Positions 18,970 through 27,737 of a stretch of DNA of 64,000 nucleotides are shown piece by piece. A program made the translations under genes and the position numbers. This DNA comes from Labrenzia sp. PHM005 (GTDB taxonomy: Bacteria; Pseudomonadota; Alphaproteobacteria; Rhizobiales; Stappiaceae). The notes beneath the pieces are model-generated. The model had not been told where the DNA came from and searched no databases. It saw only the letters and a list, made by a program, of their open reading frames with translations. The stretch is taken from the NCBI RefSeq assembly GCF_006517275.1, contig NZ_CP041191.1, forward strand, positions 1,793,001 through 1,857,000. Reading direction: 5' to 3'. The first letter of the stretch is position 1, and every line of letters begins with the position of its first letter.

Positions 18970-20061
18970 ATGACCTCACTATCCCTAAAAGGCGCTAGCA
19001 AGTCCTACGGTCCGGTCGAAGTTCTCAAAGACATCAATCTGGAGATTGATAAGGGCGAACTGATCGTATTTGTCGGCCCGTCCGGCTGCGGCAAATCCAC
19101 TTTGTTGCGCATGATCGCAGGCCTTGAAAAAATTACAGGCGGCACCCTGGAAATTGATGGAGCAGTCGTCAACGATATCCCGCCGGCACAACGCGGCATT
19201 GCCATGGTGTTTCAGTCATATGCGCTTTATCCGCACATGACGGTCTACGACAACATGGCCTTTGCTTTAAAACTGACCGGTCATTCGCGGCAGGAAATAG
19301 ATGATGCTGTGCGCTCCGCTGCCGAAACACTGCAGTTGACCCAATATCTCGATCGCTTACCCAAAGCGCTTTCTGGCGGGCAGCGCCAGCGTGTGGCCAT
19401 CGGCCGGGCCATCGTCCGCGACCCGAAAGTGTTTCTGTTCGATGAGCCGCTGTCCAATCTTGATGCCGCCTTGCGCGTCGCGACCAGGATTGAGATTGCC
19501 CAGCTGAAGGAAAGCATGCCGGACAGCACGATGATCTACGTCACGCATGATCAGGTCGAGGCAATGACGCTGGCCAGCCGGATCGTGGTGCTGCATGGCG
19601 GCATTGTTGAGCAATTCGGTAAACCGCTGGACCTGTATGAGCGTCCGGCCAACACTTTTGTCGCCCAGTTCATCGGATCTCCGGCGATGAATATGGTTGA
19701 TGCGAAAGTAACGGCGACAGGGGCGGTCACGTCCGTTCACACTTCGGATGATGGCCATGCAGACGTGCCGATTTCATCTGTAGATTCCGATCAGGGCGCC
19801 GCAGTCAAACTTGGCGTCCGACCGGAGGACCTGACATTGACCAAAGGTGATGATTTCCTGGTTTCGGCTGAAGTCGAAATTGTGGAAGCGCTCGGGGAAT
19901 CGACGGTGCTCTATTTCAAGCCACGCGAAGGCCATGACGCCTTTATCGCCAAACTTCCGGGAATTCATACCATTGCCAAAGGCACGACCTTGCGCATGAC
20001 CGCAGCGCCGGAAAAACTGCATTTGTTTGACAACGGTGGCAGATCGTTTCTCTACCGGTGA
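18970..20061 (+). CDS. aglK: Alpha-glucoside ABC importer, ATPase
   Basis: 363 residues, the usual size of the UgpC/MalK group. Walker [10 protein letters not shown] (about 37-45), Q-loop FQSYALYP, signature LSGGQRQR, Walker [13 protein letters not shown] and the switch VTHDQ are all intact. A C-terminal TOBE/regulatory domain (about 240-363) has the GSPAMNMV and LGVRPEDL motifs. It energises the AglEFG importer. Only 33 bases separate it from the upstream permease gene; in rhizobial operons an alpha-glucosidase gene (aglA) usually sits there. Confidence 0.88.
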   Translation: MTSLSLKGASKSYGPVEVLKDINLEIDKGELIVFVGPSGCGKSTLLRMIAGLEKITGGTLEIDGAVVNDIPPAQRGIAMVFQSYALYPHMTVYDNMAFALKLTGHSRQEIDDAVRSAAETLQLTQYLDRLPKALSGGQRQRVAIGRAIVRDPKVFLFDEPLSNLDAALRVATRIEIAQLKESMPDSTMIYVTHDQVEAMTLASRIVVLHGGIVEQFGKPLDLYERPANTFVAQFIGSPAMNMVDAKVTATGAVTSVHTSDDGHADVPISSVDSDQGAAVKLGVRPEDLTLTKGDDFLVSAEVEIVEALGESTVLYFKPREGHDAFIAKLPGIHTIAKGTTLRMTAAPEKLHLFDNGGRSFLYR

Positions 20062-20391
20062 GGCTTTTGTTTGTAGAGGCAATTGACCTGAAACCGCAGT
20101 TGTCATTAGGCGCCTGCAGTGCGATCGCGTTTCTTGAAACCGGTCTTGCAAGCTCGTCCCATCCAGCCTAAACCGACCTAGAAAATGGCTTGGGTCGCCC
20201 CTTTTTGAGCCGTTTCTGCAGCAATTTCATCAAAAACAACTTGTCTAAACTGTCATATCATTTTCATATGAACGTCTAATAAGGTTCATATGAAAATGGT
20301 TGATTGTGCTCCACAGCCACCTCGCCGGTGTGTCCGCGGTTCACAAAACCTGATGCGGCCAAATTGGTAAAGGCGGCCGCAGGAATTTCGG
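20062..20391. other. 330-bp intergenic region upstream of the DeoR gene
   Basis: The 3' third holds the twin palindrome at 20259-20298 described separately. The 5' two-thirds (20062-20250) shows no gene, terminator with a T-tract or other clear signal. Confidence 0.6.
20259..20298. promoter_or_regulatory. Twin DeoR-type operator TTCATATGAA x2
   Basis: CATTTTCATATGAAC (20259-20273) and its exact reverse complement GTTCATATGAAAATG (20284-20298) are separated by 10 bases. Each arm itself contains the palindrome TTCATATGAA, and the two centres are 22 bp apart, about two helical turns. This is a convincing oligomeric repressor site 94 bases before the DeoR-family gene, implying autoregulation and control of the downstream importer. 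Confidence 0.78.
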
Positions 20392-21192
20392 GTGCATCAA
20401 ATGCTTGGGCAAGTTGACATAACAAAACGGCAGGCGGAAATCGCCGATCTGGTTCAAAAGGCCGGATTTGCTTCTGTTGAGGAATTGGCAGAGCGGTTTG
20501 ATGTGACCACGCAGACAATCCGGCGCGATGTGAACGGACTGTGCGAGCTCGGCATCCTCCGGCGCACCCATGGCGGTGTAGAACCTCCGGCACGTGCCGC
20601 CAACATCCACTATTCCACCAGGCAGATCCTGAACCTTCCCGGCAAGCAGGAAATCGCCAGGATGGTGGCGTCTCAAGTAGAAAACAATCAGTCGCTTGCC
20701 TTCTCAATCGGTACCACGCCCGAAATCGTCATGCAGGCGCTGACGTCCCATGAAAACCTGGCGGTCTTCACCAACAACCTCAATGTGGCCTTCAGTGCGT
20801 CCAGCAATGCGTCATTCCAGGTGACCATCGCCGGTGGGCGCCTGCGGTATGGGGACCGCGACGTGCTGGGCTCAGCTGCACAAGCGTTTTTTGCCAACTA
20901 CAAGGTCGATATCGGCATCTTTGGGGTGGCCGGTGTCGATGAAGATGGCACTCTGCTCGATTTCCATGAAGACGAAGTGGCAGCCCGCCAGGCAATTCTC
21001 GCCAATTGCCGGACCTCCTACCTCGTGCTTGATCACAGCAAGTTCGGCCGTAGTGCCCATGTACGCGGCGGGCATCTGAGTGATGTCTCTAAGATCTTTA
21101 CTGACAAGCCGGTGCCAGAGCCCTATCTGGATTGCCTGAAAGGCGCACAGACCATCGTTCATGTCCCGGAATACGGGAGTGCCGATCAATGA
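20392..21192 (+). CDS. DeoR-family transcriptional regulator
   Basis: 266 residues. The N-terminal helix-turn-helix (about 10-65) contains VEELAERFDVTTQTIRRDV, and the C-terminal sugar-phosphate-sensing DeoR domain (about 80-250) has the GTTPEIVMQAL, FTNNLNVA and GVAGVDEDGTLLDF motifs. It is closest in character to GlpR-like repressors. The GTG start has AGGA seven bases upstream; an ATG nine bases later is a possible alternative. The stop overlaps the following ATPase gene (ATGA), so it is the first gene of the UgpABCE-like importer operon and probably its repressor, acting at the twin palindrome upstream. Confidence 0.9.
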   Translation: MHQMLGQVDITKRQAEIADLVQKAGFASVEELAERFDVTTQTIRRDVNGLCELGILRRTHGGVEPPARAANIHYSTRQILNLPGKQEIARMVASQVENNQSLAFSIGTTPEIVMQALTSHENLAVFTNNLNVAFSASSNASFQVTIAGGRLRYGDRDVLGSAAQAFFANYKVDIGIFGVAGVDEDGTLLDFHEDEVAARQAILANCRTSYLVLDHSKFGRSAHVRGGHLSDVSKIFTDKPVPEPYLDCLKGAQTIVHVPEYGSADQ

Positions 21193-22259
21193 CCGGTAAC
21201 ATGCTCTCCAATGCTGGGAAGCCGATCGTCCTGGAGAGCGTCAGCCGCTCTTGGGGCGAGACGATTGCCGTGGATGATCTGAGCATTGCCATGCCCGAGG
21301 GCTCGTTTACTGCTTTGCTTGGACCGTCCGGCTGCGGCAAGTCCACCACCTTGCGCATGATTGCCGGGCTGGAAATCGTGTCCTCGGGCCGGATCCAAAT
21401 CGGCGGCAAGGATGTCACCGATATGCCGTCGTCCAAACGCGACTTGTCTATGGTGTTTCAGTCCTACGCCTTGTTTCCGCATTTGTCGGTTGCAGAAAAT
21501 ATCATCTTCGGTTTGAAGGTGCGCCGGGTTGCACGAGCTGAAAGGGATGAGAGGCTGCGCAAGGTGGCGGACCTTTTGGGGCTGTCTCAACTTCTTGAGC
21601 GCAAGCCAGGTCAATTGTCGGGTGGCCAGCAGCAGCGGGTTGCGCTGGGCCGGGCGATCATCGGTGAAAAACCGATCTGTCTGATGGATGAGCCGCTCTC
21701 CAATCTTGACGCCAAGCTGCGCCATGAAATGCGGGTCGAAATCCGGGCGCTGCAGCAGCAACTCGGTTTCACGATGGTCTATGTTACCCACGATCAGGTC
21801 GAAGCGATCACAATGGCCGATCAAGTGGTGCTTTTGAACCAAGGACAGCTGGTTCAGGCGGCTGATCCGCGGACGCTCTACGATCAGCCGGCAACGCCGT
21901 TTGCCGCCCGGTTTATCGGCACCCCGCCAATGAACCTGTTCCCTGCAGCTGCCTTCCACAAATTGACAAATGCTCCAGAGCACAAACTCGGTGTCCGCCC
22001 GGAAGCCATGCGCAGGCAGTCCGGCGGCCCGCTGGAAGCGACAATCCGCACCGTCGAATACCTCGGCGCCGATATTCTGGCCGATTGCATTGTCGCTGAC
22101 ACATCTTTCCAGGTTCGCCTGAAGACTGCAGACCCAGTCGAACCCGGACACTCCATAGAACTCGGATTTGAACCGGACGCGCTGCATATCTTCGATGCGC
22201 AGTCCGGACAGCGCCGGGACGATCTTGTTTTTGAAATTGGAGCGCAATTGCACTCCTGA
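21189..22259 (+). CDS. Sugar/polyol ABC importer ATPase (UgpC-like)
   Basis: 356 residues from the ATG that overlaps the DeoR stop (ATGA); the longer frame upstream lies inside the DeoR gene. Walker [18 protein letters not shown], signature LSGGQQQR, Walker [13 protein letters not shown] and VTHDQ are present, with a C-terminal TOBE domain (GTPPMNLFPA, LGVRPEAM). It supplies energy to the binding protein and permeases encoded next. Translational coupling with the repressor gene is unusual for an importer ATPase but places it in the same regulon. Confidence 0.88.
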   Translation: MTGNMLSNAGKPIVLESVSRSWGETIAVDDLSIAMPEGSFTALLGPSGCGKSTTLRMIAGLEIVSSGRIQIGGKDVTDMPSSKRDLSMVFQSYALFPHLSVAENIIFGLKVRRVARAERDERLRKVADLLGLSQLLERKPGQLSGGQQQRVALGRAIIGEKPICLMDEPLSNLDAKLRHEMRVEIRALQQQLGFTMVYVTHDQVEAITMADQVVLLNQGQLVQAADPRTLYDQPATPFAARFIGTPPMNLFPAAAFHKLTNAPEHKLGVRPEAMRRQSGGPLEATIRTVEYLGADILADCIVADTSFQVRLKTADPVEPGHSIELGFEPDALHIFDAQSGQRRDDLVFEIGAQLHS

Positions 22260-22341
22260 CCAGCTACGTGGGCCCGCGTGGATGAACCGCCCTGTGCGGA
22301 TGTTTGAACCCTAGGAAGTCATAGCCTTAGGAAGATATCTC

Positions 22342-23625
22342 ATGTTGAAGTCCACCTTCCTCAAGGCCGTTGCTGCAACGGCCCTGACTGTCAGCACTTG
22401 GGCATCCGCTCACGCTGTTGATCTGCAATTTTATTTCCCGGTTGCGGTTGGCGGTAAAGCTGCCGACACCATCCAGGAACTGACCGCGGAATATGTCGCG
22501 CAGAACCCGGATGTCAAAATCGACGCGGTTTATGCCGGGTCCTACCAGGACACCGTTGCCAAGGCGATCACCGCTTCGCGTGGCGGTAACCCGCCGCAGC
22601 TTTCCGTGATCCTGTCTGTCGACATGTACACGCTGATCGACGAAGATCTGGTAATCCCGTTCGACGACTATCTGACGTCTGATGAAGACAAGACGTGGCT
22701 CGACGGCTTCTACCCGGCTTTCATGGAAAACAGCCAGACCGGCGGCAAGACCTACGGCATTCCATTCCAGCGCTCCACTCCGGTTCTCTACTGGAACAAG
22801 GAAGCCTTCAAGGAAGCAGGCCTTGACCCGGAAGTCGCTCCGGCGAATTGGGACGAGATGGTCGAATTCGGTAAGAAGCTGACCAAAAAAGATGCTTCCG
22901 GTAATGCGACCCAGTGGGGCGTACGTATTCCGTCTTCCGGTTTCCCGTACTGGCTCTTCCAGGGACTGGCGATCGCCAATGGCGCTGAGCTGGTGAATGC
23001 GGAAGGCAACAAAACCAATTTCGATGACCCGAAGGTCGTTGAAGCGCTCCAGTACCTGGTTGACCTGAGCACCAAACACGAAGTGATGGCACCGGGCATC
23101 ATCGAGTGGGGCGCAACGCCGAAGGCTTTCTTTGAAGGCCAGACTGCCATGATGTGGACCTCTACTGGCAACCTCACCAACGTGCGCACCAACGCGCCGT
23201 TTGACTTCGGTGTCGCCATGCTGCCGGCCAAAGCCTCCCGTGGTGCTCCAACAGGTGGTGGCAACTTCTACCTCTTCAAAGGCGCGTCTGAAGAGCAGAC
23301 CAAAGCTGCTGTTGAATTCGTGAAGTGGATCACCGCTCCGGAACAGTCCGCCAAGTGGACCATCGCAACCGGTTATGTTGCGCCGCGCGCTGAGACTTGG
23401 GACACCGAAACGATGAAGGCCTATACCGCCGACTTCGCTCCGGCCCTGGTTGCCCGAGACCAGCTCGAGTTCGCCAAGGCTGAGCTGTCGACCTACCAGA
23501 ACCAGCGTGTCACCGGCATCTTCAATGATGCACTGGCGGCCGTTATCACTGGCAAAAAAGACGCTGAGACCGCTCTGAAAGAAGCTCAGGCACAAGCTGA
23601 CGAGATCCTGGCGGAATACCGCTAA
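22342..23625 (+). CDS. ABC importer binding protein (UgpB-like)
   Basis: 427 residues with a signal peptide (about 1-25, ending SAHAV). It is a family 1 solute-binding protein resembling the glycerol-3-phosphate binder UgpB in several segments: STPVLYWNKEAFKEAGLDPE, then TGYVAPR and the C-terminal TGKKDAETAL. AGGAAG precedes the ATG at good spacing. Together with a DeoR/GlpR-like repressor this suggests a glycerol phosphate or polyol substrate, but many related importers carry other sugars, so the substrate stays open. A strong stem-loop with a T-run follows the stop. Confidence 0.85.
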   Translation: MLKSTFLKAVAATALTVSTWASAHAVDLQFYFPVAVGGKAADTIQELTAEYVAQNPDVKIDAVYAGSYQDTVAKAITASRGGNPPQLSVILSVDMYTLIDEDLVIPFDDYLTSDEDKTWLDGFYPAFMENSQTGGKTYGIPFQRSTPVLYWNKEAFKEAGLDPEVAPANWDEMVEFGKKLTKKDASGNATQWGVRIPSSGFPYWLFQGLAIANGAELVNAEGNKTNFDDPKVVEALQYLVDLSTKHEVMAPGIIEWGATPKAFFEGQTAMMWTSTGNLTNVRTNAPFDFGVAMLPAKASRGAPTGGGNFYLFKGASEEQTKAAVEFVKWITAPEQSAKWTIATGYVAPRAETWDTETMKAYTADFAPALVARDQLEFAKAELSTYQNQRVTGIFNDALAAVITGKKDAETALKEAQAQADEILAEYR

Positions 23626-23635
23626 GGAGGGTCGG

Positions 23636-23683
23636 GAAGCAGCGCGCCGGACCACGGCCGGGTGCGCTGCTTCTCATTTTTTT
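23636..23683 (+). terminator. Stem-loop with T-run after the UgpB-like gene
   Basis: GAAGCAGCGC pairs with GCGCTGCTTC and an inner CCGG with CCGG. TTTTTTTT follows at about 23677-23684. It has the form of a good intrinsic terminator but lies inside the operon, so read-through into the permease genes would be partial. Confidence 0.8.
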
Positions 23684-23725
23684 TACTCCCTTTTTCAGTT
23701 TGAACCTGAAAACTCTTTGATTGTG

Positions 23726-24619
23726 ATGCGCATGCAGACCTTACGAGTGAAACGCGACTGGATGTACGGTTGGCTGTTGTTGCTGCCGGCGATGGTGTTT
23801 CTATTCGCCTTTACGCATATCCCGGCCGTGACAACGCTTTTAAACAGCTTGTTTTCGACGCCGCGCGGCCGCCGCCCGGCCAAATTTATCGGCCTCGATA
23901 ACTACGAGCGCATGTTCAATGACGCGGTGTTCTGGAAGGTTTTGTGGAACAATCTGTGGTTTGCGCTCGGCACCATTCCGCTGTCCGTCGCGCTGGCGAT
24001 TATCATGGCGCTTTGGGTGAATGACAAATTGGCTGGCCGCGGTTTTGTTCGCATGGCCTATTTCACACCAACCGTCCTGCCCCTGATTGCTGTTGCAAAC
24101 ATCTGGCTGTTTTTTTACACGCCCGGATTTGGCCTGTTTGACCAGATCACCGGTTTTCTATTCGGCTGGCCGGCGTCCAATTACCTCGGCAATCCGGACA
24201 CCGCCCTCAATGCGATCATTGTCGTGACAGTCTGGAAAGAGGCCGGGTTCTTCATGATCTTCTATCTGGCGGCGCTGCAGGCCATTCCGATTTCCTTAAA
24301 GGAAGCAGCACAGATCGAAGGTGCCGGGCGCTGGACGGTCTTTTGGCGGATCACGTTCCCGCTGCTCATGCCAACAACCTTGTTTGTTTGCGTCAATGCG
24401 GTGATCAACTCCTTCCGGCTAGTTGATCACATCTTCATCCTGACGGATGGCGGTCCGGACAATGCGTCTGCACTGCTGCTCTTTTATATCTACGAAGTCG
24501 CCTTCCGCTTTTGGGAAACCGCCTATGGCGCAACATTGACAGTCGCGCTGCTGGTGCTCTTGTCCCTGCTTGCCATTGGCCAGTTCTTCTTCTTCGACCG
24601 TAAGGTGCACTACAAATGA
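23726..24619 (+). CDS. ABC importer permease 1 (UgpA-like)
   Basis: About 297 residues, six membrane helices, MetI-like family. The first helix is WLLLLPAMVFLFAFTHIP, and the EAA loop is at about 195-215 (ISLKEAAQIEGAGRWTVFWR). I chose the ATG at 23726 because the longer frame starts at TTG without a ribosome-binding site; an ATG at 23732 is also possible. The gene overlaps the next permease by four bases (ATGA). It forms the inner-membrane pore of the importer. Confidence 0.85.
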   Translation: MRMQTLRVKRDWMYGWLLLLPAMVFLFAFTHIPAVTTLLNSLFSTPRGRRPAKFIGLDNYERMFNDAVFWKVLWNNLWFALGTIPLSVALAIIMALWVNDKLAGRGFVRMAYFTPTVLPLIAVANIWLFFYTPGFGLFDQITGFLFGWPASNYLGNPDTALNAIIVVTVWKEAGFFMIFYLAALQAIPISLKEAAQIEGAGRWTVFWRITFPLLMPTTLFVCVNAVINSFRLVDHIFILTDGGPDNASALLLFYIYEVAFRFWETAYGATLTVALLVLLSLLAIGQFFFFDRKVHYK

Positions 24620-25437
24620 CCGGCGCCACCGATATGTTTGACCGCTTCTTGAACACGTTTGCGGCCTGGGCGCTGGCATTGCTCTGGATCCTGCCGCTGG
24701 CTTATGCGGTCTGGACGGCAGTTCATCCAGCAGCCTATGAAGCCCGGTTTGAGCTATTTGCCCCGTTGACGCTCGACAACTTTGGCAAGGCTTGGGAAGC
24801 CGCTCCCTTTGCACGCTATTTTCTGAACACCTTCATCTTGGTGACGATGATCTTGGCCGGGCAGTTTTTCCTCTGCACGCTGGCGGCCTTTGCCTTTGCC
24901 CGGTTTGAATTCCCAGGCCGGAGCATCTTGTTCACCCTGGTGCTCTTACAGCTCTTGGTGATGCCGGACATTTTGATGGTCGAGAACTACCAGACCATGC
25001 GTTTGCTCAATCTGGTCGATACCATTCCAGCAATTGCTCTGCCATACATCGCGTCAGGCTTTGGGATCTTCTTGCTGCGCCAGACCTTCATGACAATTCC
25101 GAAAGAACTGGATGAAGCCGCCCGCGTTGAAGGGGCGTCCGTCTTGGGAGTTCTCTGGAAGGTCTATATACCACTGGCAAAGCCGACTTACCTTGCCTAC
25201 GGCTTGGTGTCTGTCAGCCACCACTGGAACAATTTCCTGTGGCCTTTAATTGTCACCAATTCCGTTGACACGCGGCCGGTGACTGTGGGTCTCAGTATCT
25301 TTTCTGCGATCGACAGCGGCATCGAATGGTCGGTGATCAACGCGGCGACGCTGATGACCTCAGGTCCATTGTTGGTTGCGTTTTTGTTGTTCCAGCGCCA
25401 ATTCGTTCAAAGTTTTATGCGCGCCGGAATCAAGTGA
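24616..25437 (+). CDS. ABC importer permease 2 (UgpE-like)
   Basis: 273 residues with six membrane helices and the EAA loop at about 170-190 (IPKELDEAARVEGASVLGVL). Its TM1 region LALLWILPLAYAVWTAVHP is typical for the second permease of carbohydrate importers. It starts within the stop of the first permease (ATGA) and ends the operon; an intrinsic terminator follows about 100 bases later. Confidence 0.87.
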   Translation: MTGATDMFDRFLNTFAAWALALLWILPLAYAVWTAVHPAAYEARFELFAPLTLDNFGKAWEAAPFARYFLNTFILVTMILAGQFFLCTLAAFAFARFEFPGRSILFTLVLLQLLVMPDILMVENYQTMRLLNLVDTIPAIALPYIASGFGIFLLRQTFMTIPKELDEAARVEGASVLGVLWKVYIPLAKPTYLAYGLVSVSHHWNNFLWPLIVTNSVDTRPVTVGLSIFSAIDSGIEWSVINAATLMTSGPLLVAFLLFQRQFVQSFMRAGIK

Positions 25438-25539
25438 ATTCCAAGGTTTCTATTGGTGTTTGAGCCTTTGCAAGCCAATTGGGAGAACTCATAAAGATCC
25501 TCCCTCTTTCCAGTATATGGGTTTTATGCTAATGGATTT

Positions 25540-25565
25540 AAATCGCAGATTTCTGCGATTTTTTT
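25540..25565 (+). terminator. Intrinsic terminator of the UgpABCE-like operon
   Basis: AAATCGCAGA and TCTGCGATTT make a perfect 10-bp stem followed by a run of T. It lies 102 bases after the permease stop and just before the kinase gene. Confidence 0.8.
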
Positions 25566-25594
25566 ATATGTAAGACCGTCTTGAGGAGAGTTTC

Positions 25595-26503
25595 GTGCCG
25601 TCAACATTTCTGGCGATTGGTGAGTGTATGGTGGAAATGGCGCCGACCGGCGAGGGCACATTTAAGATGGGCTTTGCCGGCGATACGCTGAATACGGCCT
25701 GGTATGTACGCAAGGCTTTAGGCCAGGACTGGGCAGTTGCCTATTACACCGGCGTCGGCATGGATCAGGTGTCCCGGCAGATGACCGATTTCCTGAATGA
25801 AGCAGGAATCGAGACCGGTTATATTCGCGAACTTCAAGACCGTACGGTTGGTCTCTACATGATCCAGCTGAAAGACGGCGAACGCAGCTTCGCTTATTGG
25901 CGTTCTCAGTCGGCTGCGCGCTGTTTGGCGGACGATCCCGCGGTTTTATCTGCGGCAATGGACAACGCCGGTTTGATCTATTTCAGCGGCATCACCCTCG
26001 CGATTCTGTCTCCTGAAGGACGGCAGGCGTTCTTCCAGGCGCTGAAATCCGCGCGGCAAAAAGGTGCCAAGGCGGCTTTCGATCCCAACCTGCGGCCGAG
26101 GCTGTGGGAGGATGCTGAAACAATGCGGAGCTGTGTGACGGAGGCAGCAGGCCTGTGTGACTTCGTCATGCCGTCTTTTGAAGATGAAGAGGCCTATTTT
26201 GGCGATGCGACGCCGTCGATCAGTGCAGACCGGTATCTTGCCGCAGGCGCGGAAATGGTTGTTGTGAAAAACGGCCCGCAGGAGGTGATCGTTGCAACCG
26301 CCTCGGATCGACATGCCTTCAGTCCGGCCCCTGTCAGCAATGTGGTTGATACGACTGCCGCTGGTGACAGCTTCAATGCAGGTTTTCTCGCAGAATATCT
26401 GGTGACCATGAGTGTGACTGCCAGTGTAGCTGCCGGTGCGCGTTTGGCCGGTACGGTCATCCAGCACCGCGGGGCTTTGGTCGACTGCCTAGAACCGGCA
26501 TGA
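25595..26503 (+). CDS. kdgK: 2-keto-3-deoxygluconate kinase (PfkB family)
   Basis: 302 residues. A PfkB/ribokinase-type sugar kinase with the KDG-kinase N-terminus (GECMVEMAP, MGFAGDTLNTAWYVRK), AAFDPNLRPRLW, and the catalytic anion-hole motif DTTAAGDSFNAGF containing the base Asp. It would phosphorylate 2-keto-3-deoxygluconate to the 6-phosphate, feeding the Entner-Doudoroff route. The start is GTG with GAGGAGA six bases upstream. It stands alone between two terminators, so it is probably expressed from its own promoter; no KDPG aldolase is adjacent. Confidence 0.88.
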   Translation: MPSTFLAIGECMVEMAPTGEGTFKMGFAGDTLNTAWYVRKALGQDWAVAYYTGVGMDQVSRQMTDFLNEAGIETGYIRELQDRTVGLYMIQLKDGERSFAYWRSQSAARCLADDPAVLSAAMDNAGLIYFSGITLAILSPEGRQAFFQALKSARQKGAKAAFDPNLRPRLWEDAETMRSCVTEAAGLCDFVMPSFEDEEAYFGDATPSISADRYLAAGAEMVVVKNGPQEVIVATASDRHAFSPAPVSNVVDTTAAGDSFNAGFLAEYLVTMSVTASVAAGARLAGTVIQHRGALVDCLEPA

Positions 26504-26528
26504 TCTAAAAGAGAGTTTTTCGAAACAA

Positions 26529-26552
26529 AAAGGGCACCAGCTGGTGCCCTTT
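26529..26552. terminator. Palindromic terminator between convergent genes
   Basis: AAAGGGCACCAG followed by CTGGTGCCCTTT is a perfect 24-bp palindrome between the kdgK stop and the stop of the convergent SH3 gene. On the minus strand it is followed by TTTTTG, so it should work best for the SH3 gene. Confidence 0.75.
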
Positions 26553-26560
26553 CGCCGTTC

Positions 26561-27511
26561 TTACTGTTTGGACGTGATTTTCGCCATTTCTGCCATCGGG
26601 CCATTGCCGATACCGAACAGAATGCGATTGTTTCTTAAATCCAGCTTGACCGAAACGTTCCGGCTGCGGTCGAGCAAAAAGACAGAGTGCTGGTCGCGAT
26701 TGGTTTCCTGGTATCCATACTGAACGGCCCCATTCGGTCCGGTTTGATGCCAGCGGCCATTGGTCTTCATGATAAACCTGCCGCCTGGATAACCCGCACG
26801 GGACAGTGTGAAGCCGTTCGTTCCGGTTGTTGGGCCGCCGATCCCTGGATTTTTGATGAGGTTCGGGTTGGCCGCCATATTAACGATGTCGTAGATCGGC
26901 GTGTTGGGGGCGCTGGCGAGACCAATCAAGATTTTCCTGCGGTGTAGGTCCAGCTGGATCGACACATTGCGGGACGCATCATGAAGATAGACGGACCACT
27001 GGTCGCGCGACTTTTCGATAAAGGTATAGCGGACCCGGCCGCGCGGTCCGGTTTCATGCCATTCGCGATAACCGACCTGTTTGAAAACACCACCCGGATA
27101 ACTCACGCTGGCGACATTTTTGCCCGTCACATTCGGATCTCCGACAATTGTTAAACCATTGCCGGGACCTGGGGCCGGATTGACCTGACCGAGATTAGGG
27201 CAGGTTTTGTAAATCGTCGGATAAGGGCGCTGTGAGCACATCAGCCCGCCCCACTGGAAGCCGGTGCGGCCATTCCGGTAGCGGATTTGAAACCACTCAT
27301 AGCCGTCCATCATCACGCCCGTGGCCCCAACAATCTGAATTCTGTCGCCATCCCGCAGGCTGCCAATCTGACCGTATTGCAGTCCAGGGCCGGCGCGGAC
27401 CTTGCCGCCATAAGAAATACCTTGTTGGGGAAATGCATTTTGCGCCGAAGCGGTCGCAACTGGGCCATAAAGAACCACACTCATCAAAAACATAAAGAAC
27501 AGGCGGTACAT
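26561..27511 (-). CDS. Exported SH3-domain protein with duplicated module
   Basis: 316 residues. I start at the ATG preceded by AAGGAG (MYRLFFMFLMSVVLYGP); the longer frame has no such site. A signal peptide (about 1-24) is followed by a bacterial SH3 domain (about 28-90: VRAGPGLQYGQIGSLRDGDR). Two copies of an unnamed module of about 75 residues then follow, at about 115-205 and 225-310. Each copy has YPGG(V/R)F, WHxTGPxGxVxY, (S/N)RDQxSV, a D-x-SRNV segment and ILxG near the end. The SH3 part suggests binding to cell wall or another periplasmic ligand; the repeated module resembles short beta-rich units of unknown function. No operon partner. Confidence 0.75.
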   Translation of the reverse strand: MYRLFFMFLMSVVLYGPVATASAQNAFPQQGISYGGKVRAGPGLQYGQIGSLRDGDRIQIVGATGVMMDGYEWFQIRYRNGRTGFQWGGLMCSQRPYPTIYKTCPNLGQVNPAPGPGNGLTIVGDPNVTGKNVASVSYPGGVFKQVGYREWHETGPRGRVRYTFIEKSRDQWSVYLHDASRNVSIQLDLHRRKILIGLASAPNTPIYDIVNMAANPNLIKNPGIGGPTTGTNGFTLSRAGYPGGRFIMKTNGRWHQTGPNGAVQYGYQETNRDQHSVFLLDRSRNVSVKLDLRNNRILFGIGNGPMAEMAKITSKQ

Positions 27512-27692
27512 AAGGGCTCCTTTCAAAAATACAGCTTCCGGCAAACTGTTCGTCACCTTGAAAAAGTAGTCTCAGAAATTGCTACGCTATTTTCGCTGAA
27601 CTGAAAATGAACGTTCCTGTTAGATTTATTAATGGGCCGGAGAATGGTTTCTTGAATCCAGTTTTTCCGAAAGTCTAGCTCTAGAAACGAAA

Positions 27693-27713
27693 AAGAGCGC
27701 CGGTGGCGCTCTT
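27693..27713 (-). terminator. Terminator of the iolCDEB operon
   Basis: AAGAGCGCC and GGCGCTCTT form a nine-base perfect stem with a three-base loop. Read on the minus strand it is followed by TTTTTCG, 25 bases past the iolB stop. Confidence 0.75.
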
Positions 27714-27737
27714 ATAACGTCAGGGGTGTCTTATTGA

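Noticed and set aside
21186..22253. 355-codon minus-strand frame over the UgpC-like ATPase gene
   Set aside because: A shadow of a conserved ATPase with intact motifs on the plus strand; the antisense product has no recognisable domain.
22327..23655. 442-codon minus-strand frame over the UgpB-like binding protein
   Set aside because: The plus strand carries a full binding protein with signal peptide and ribosome-binding site; the antisense frame is a codon-bias shadow.
25376..25573. 65-codon plus-strand frame covering the operon terminator
   Set aside because: It overlaps the permease 3' end and the intrinsic terminator, with no coding features.
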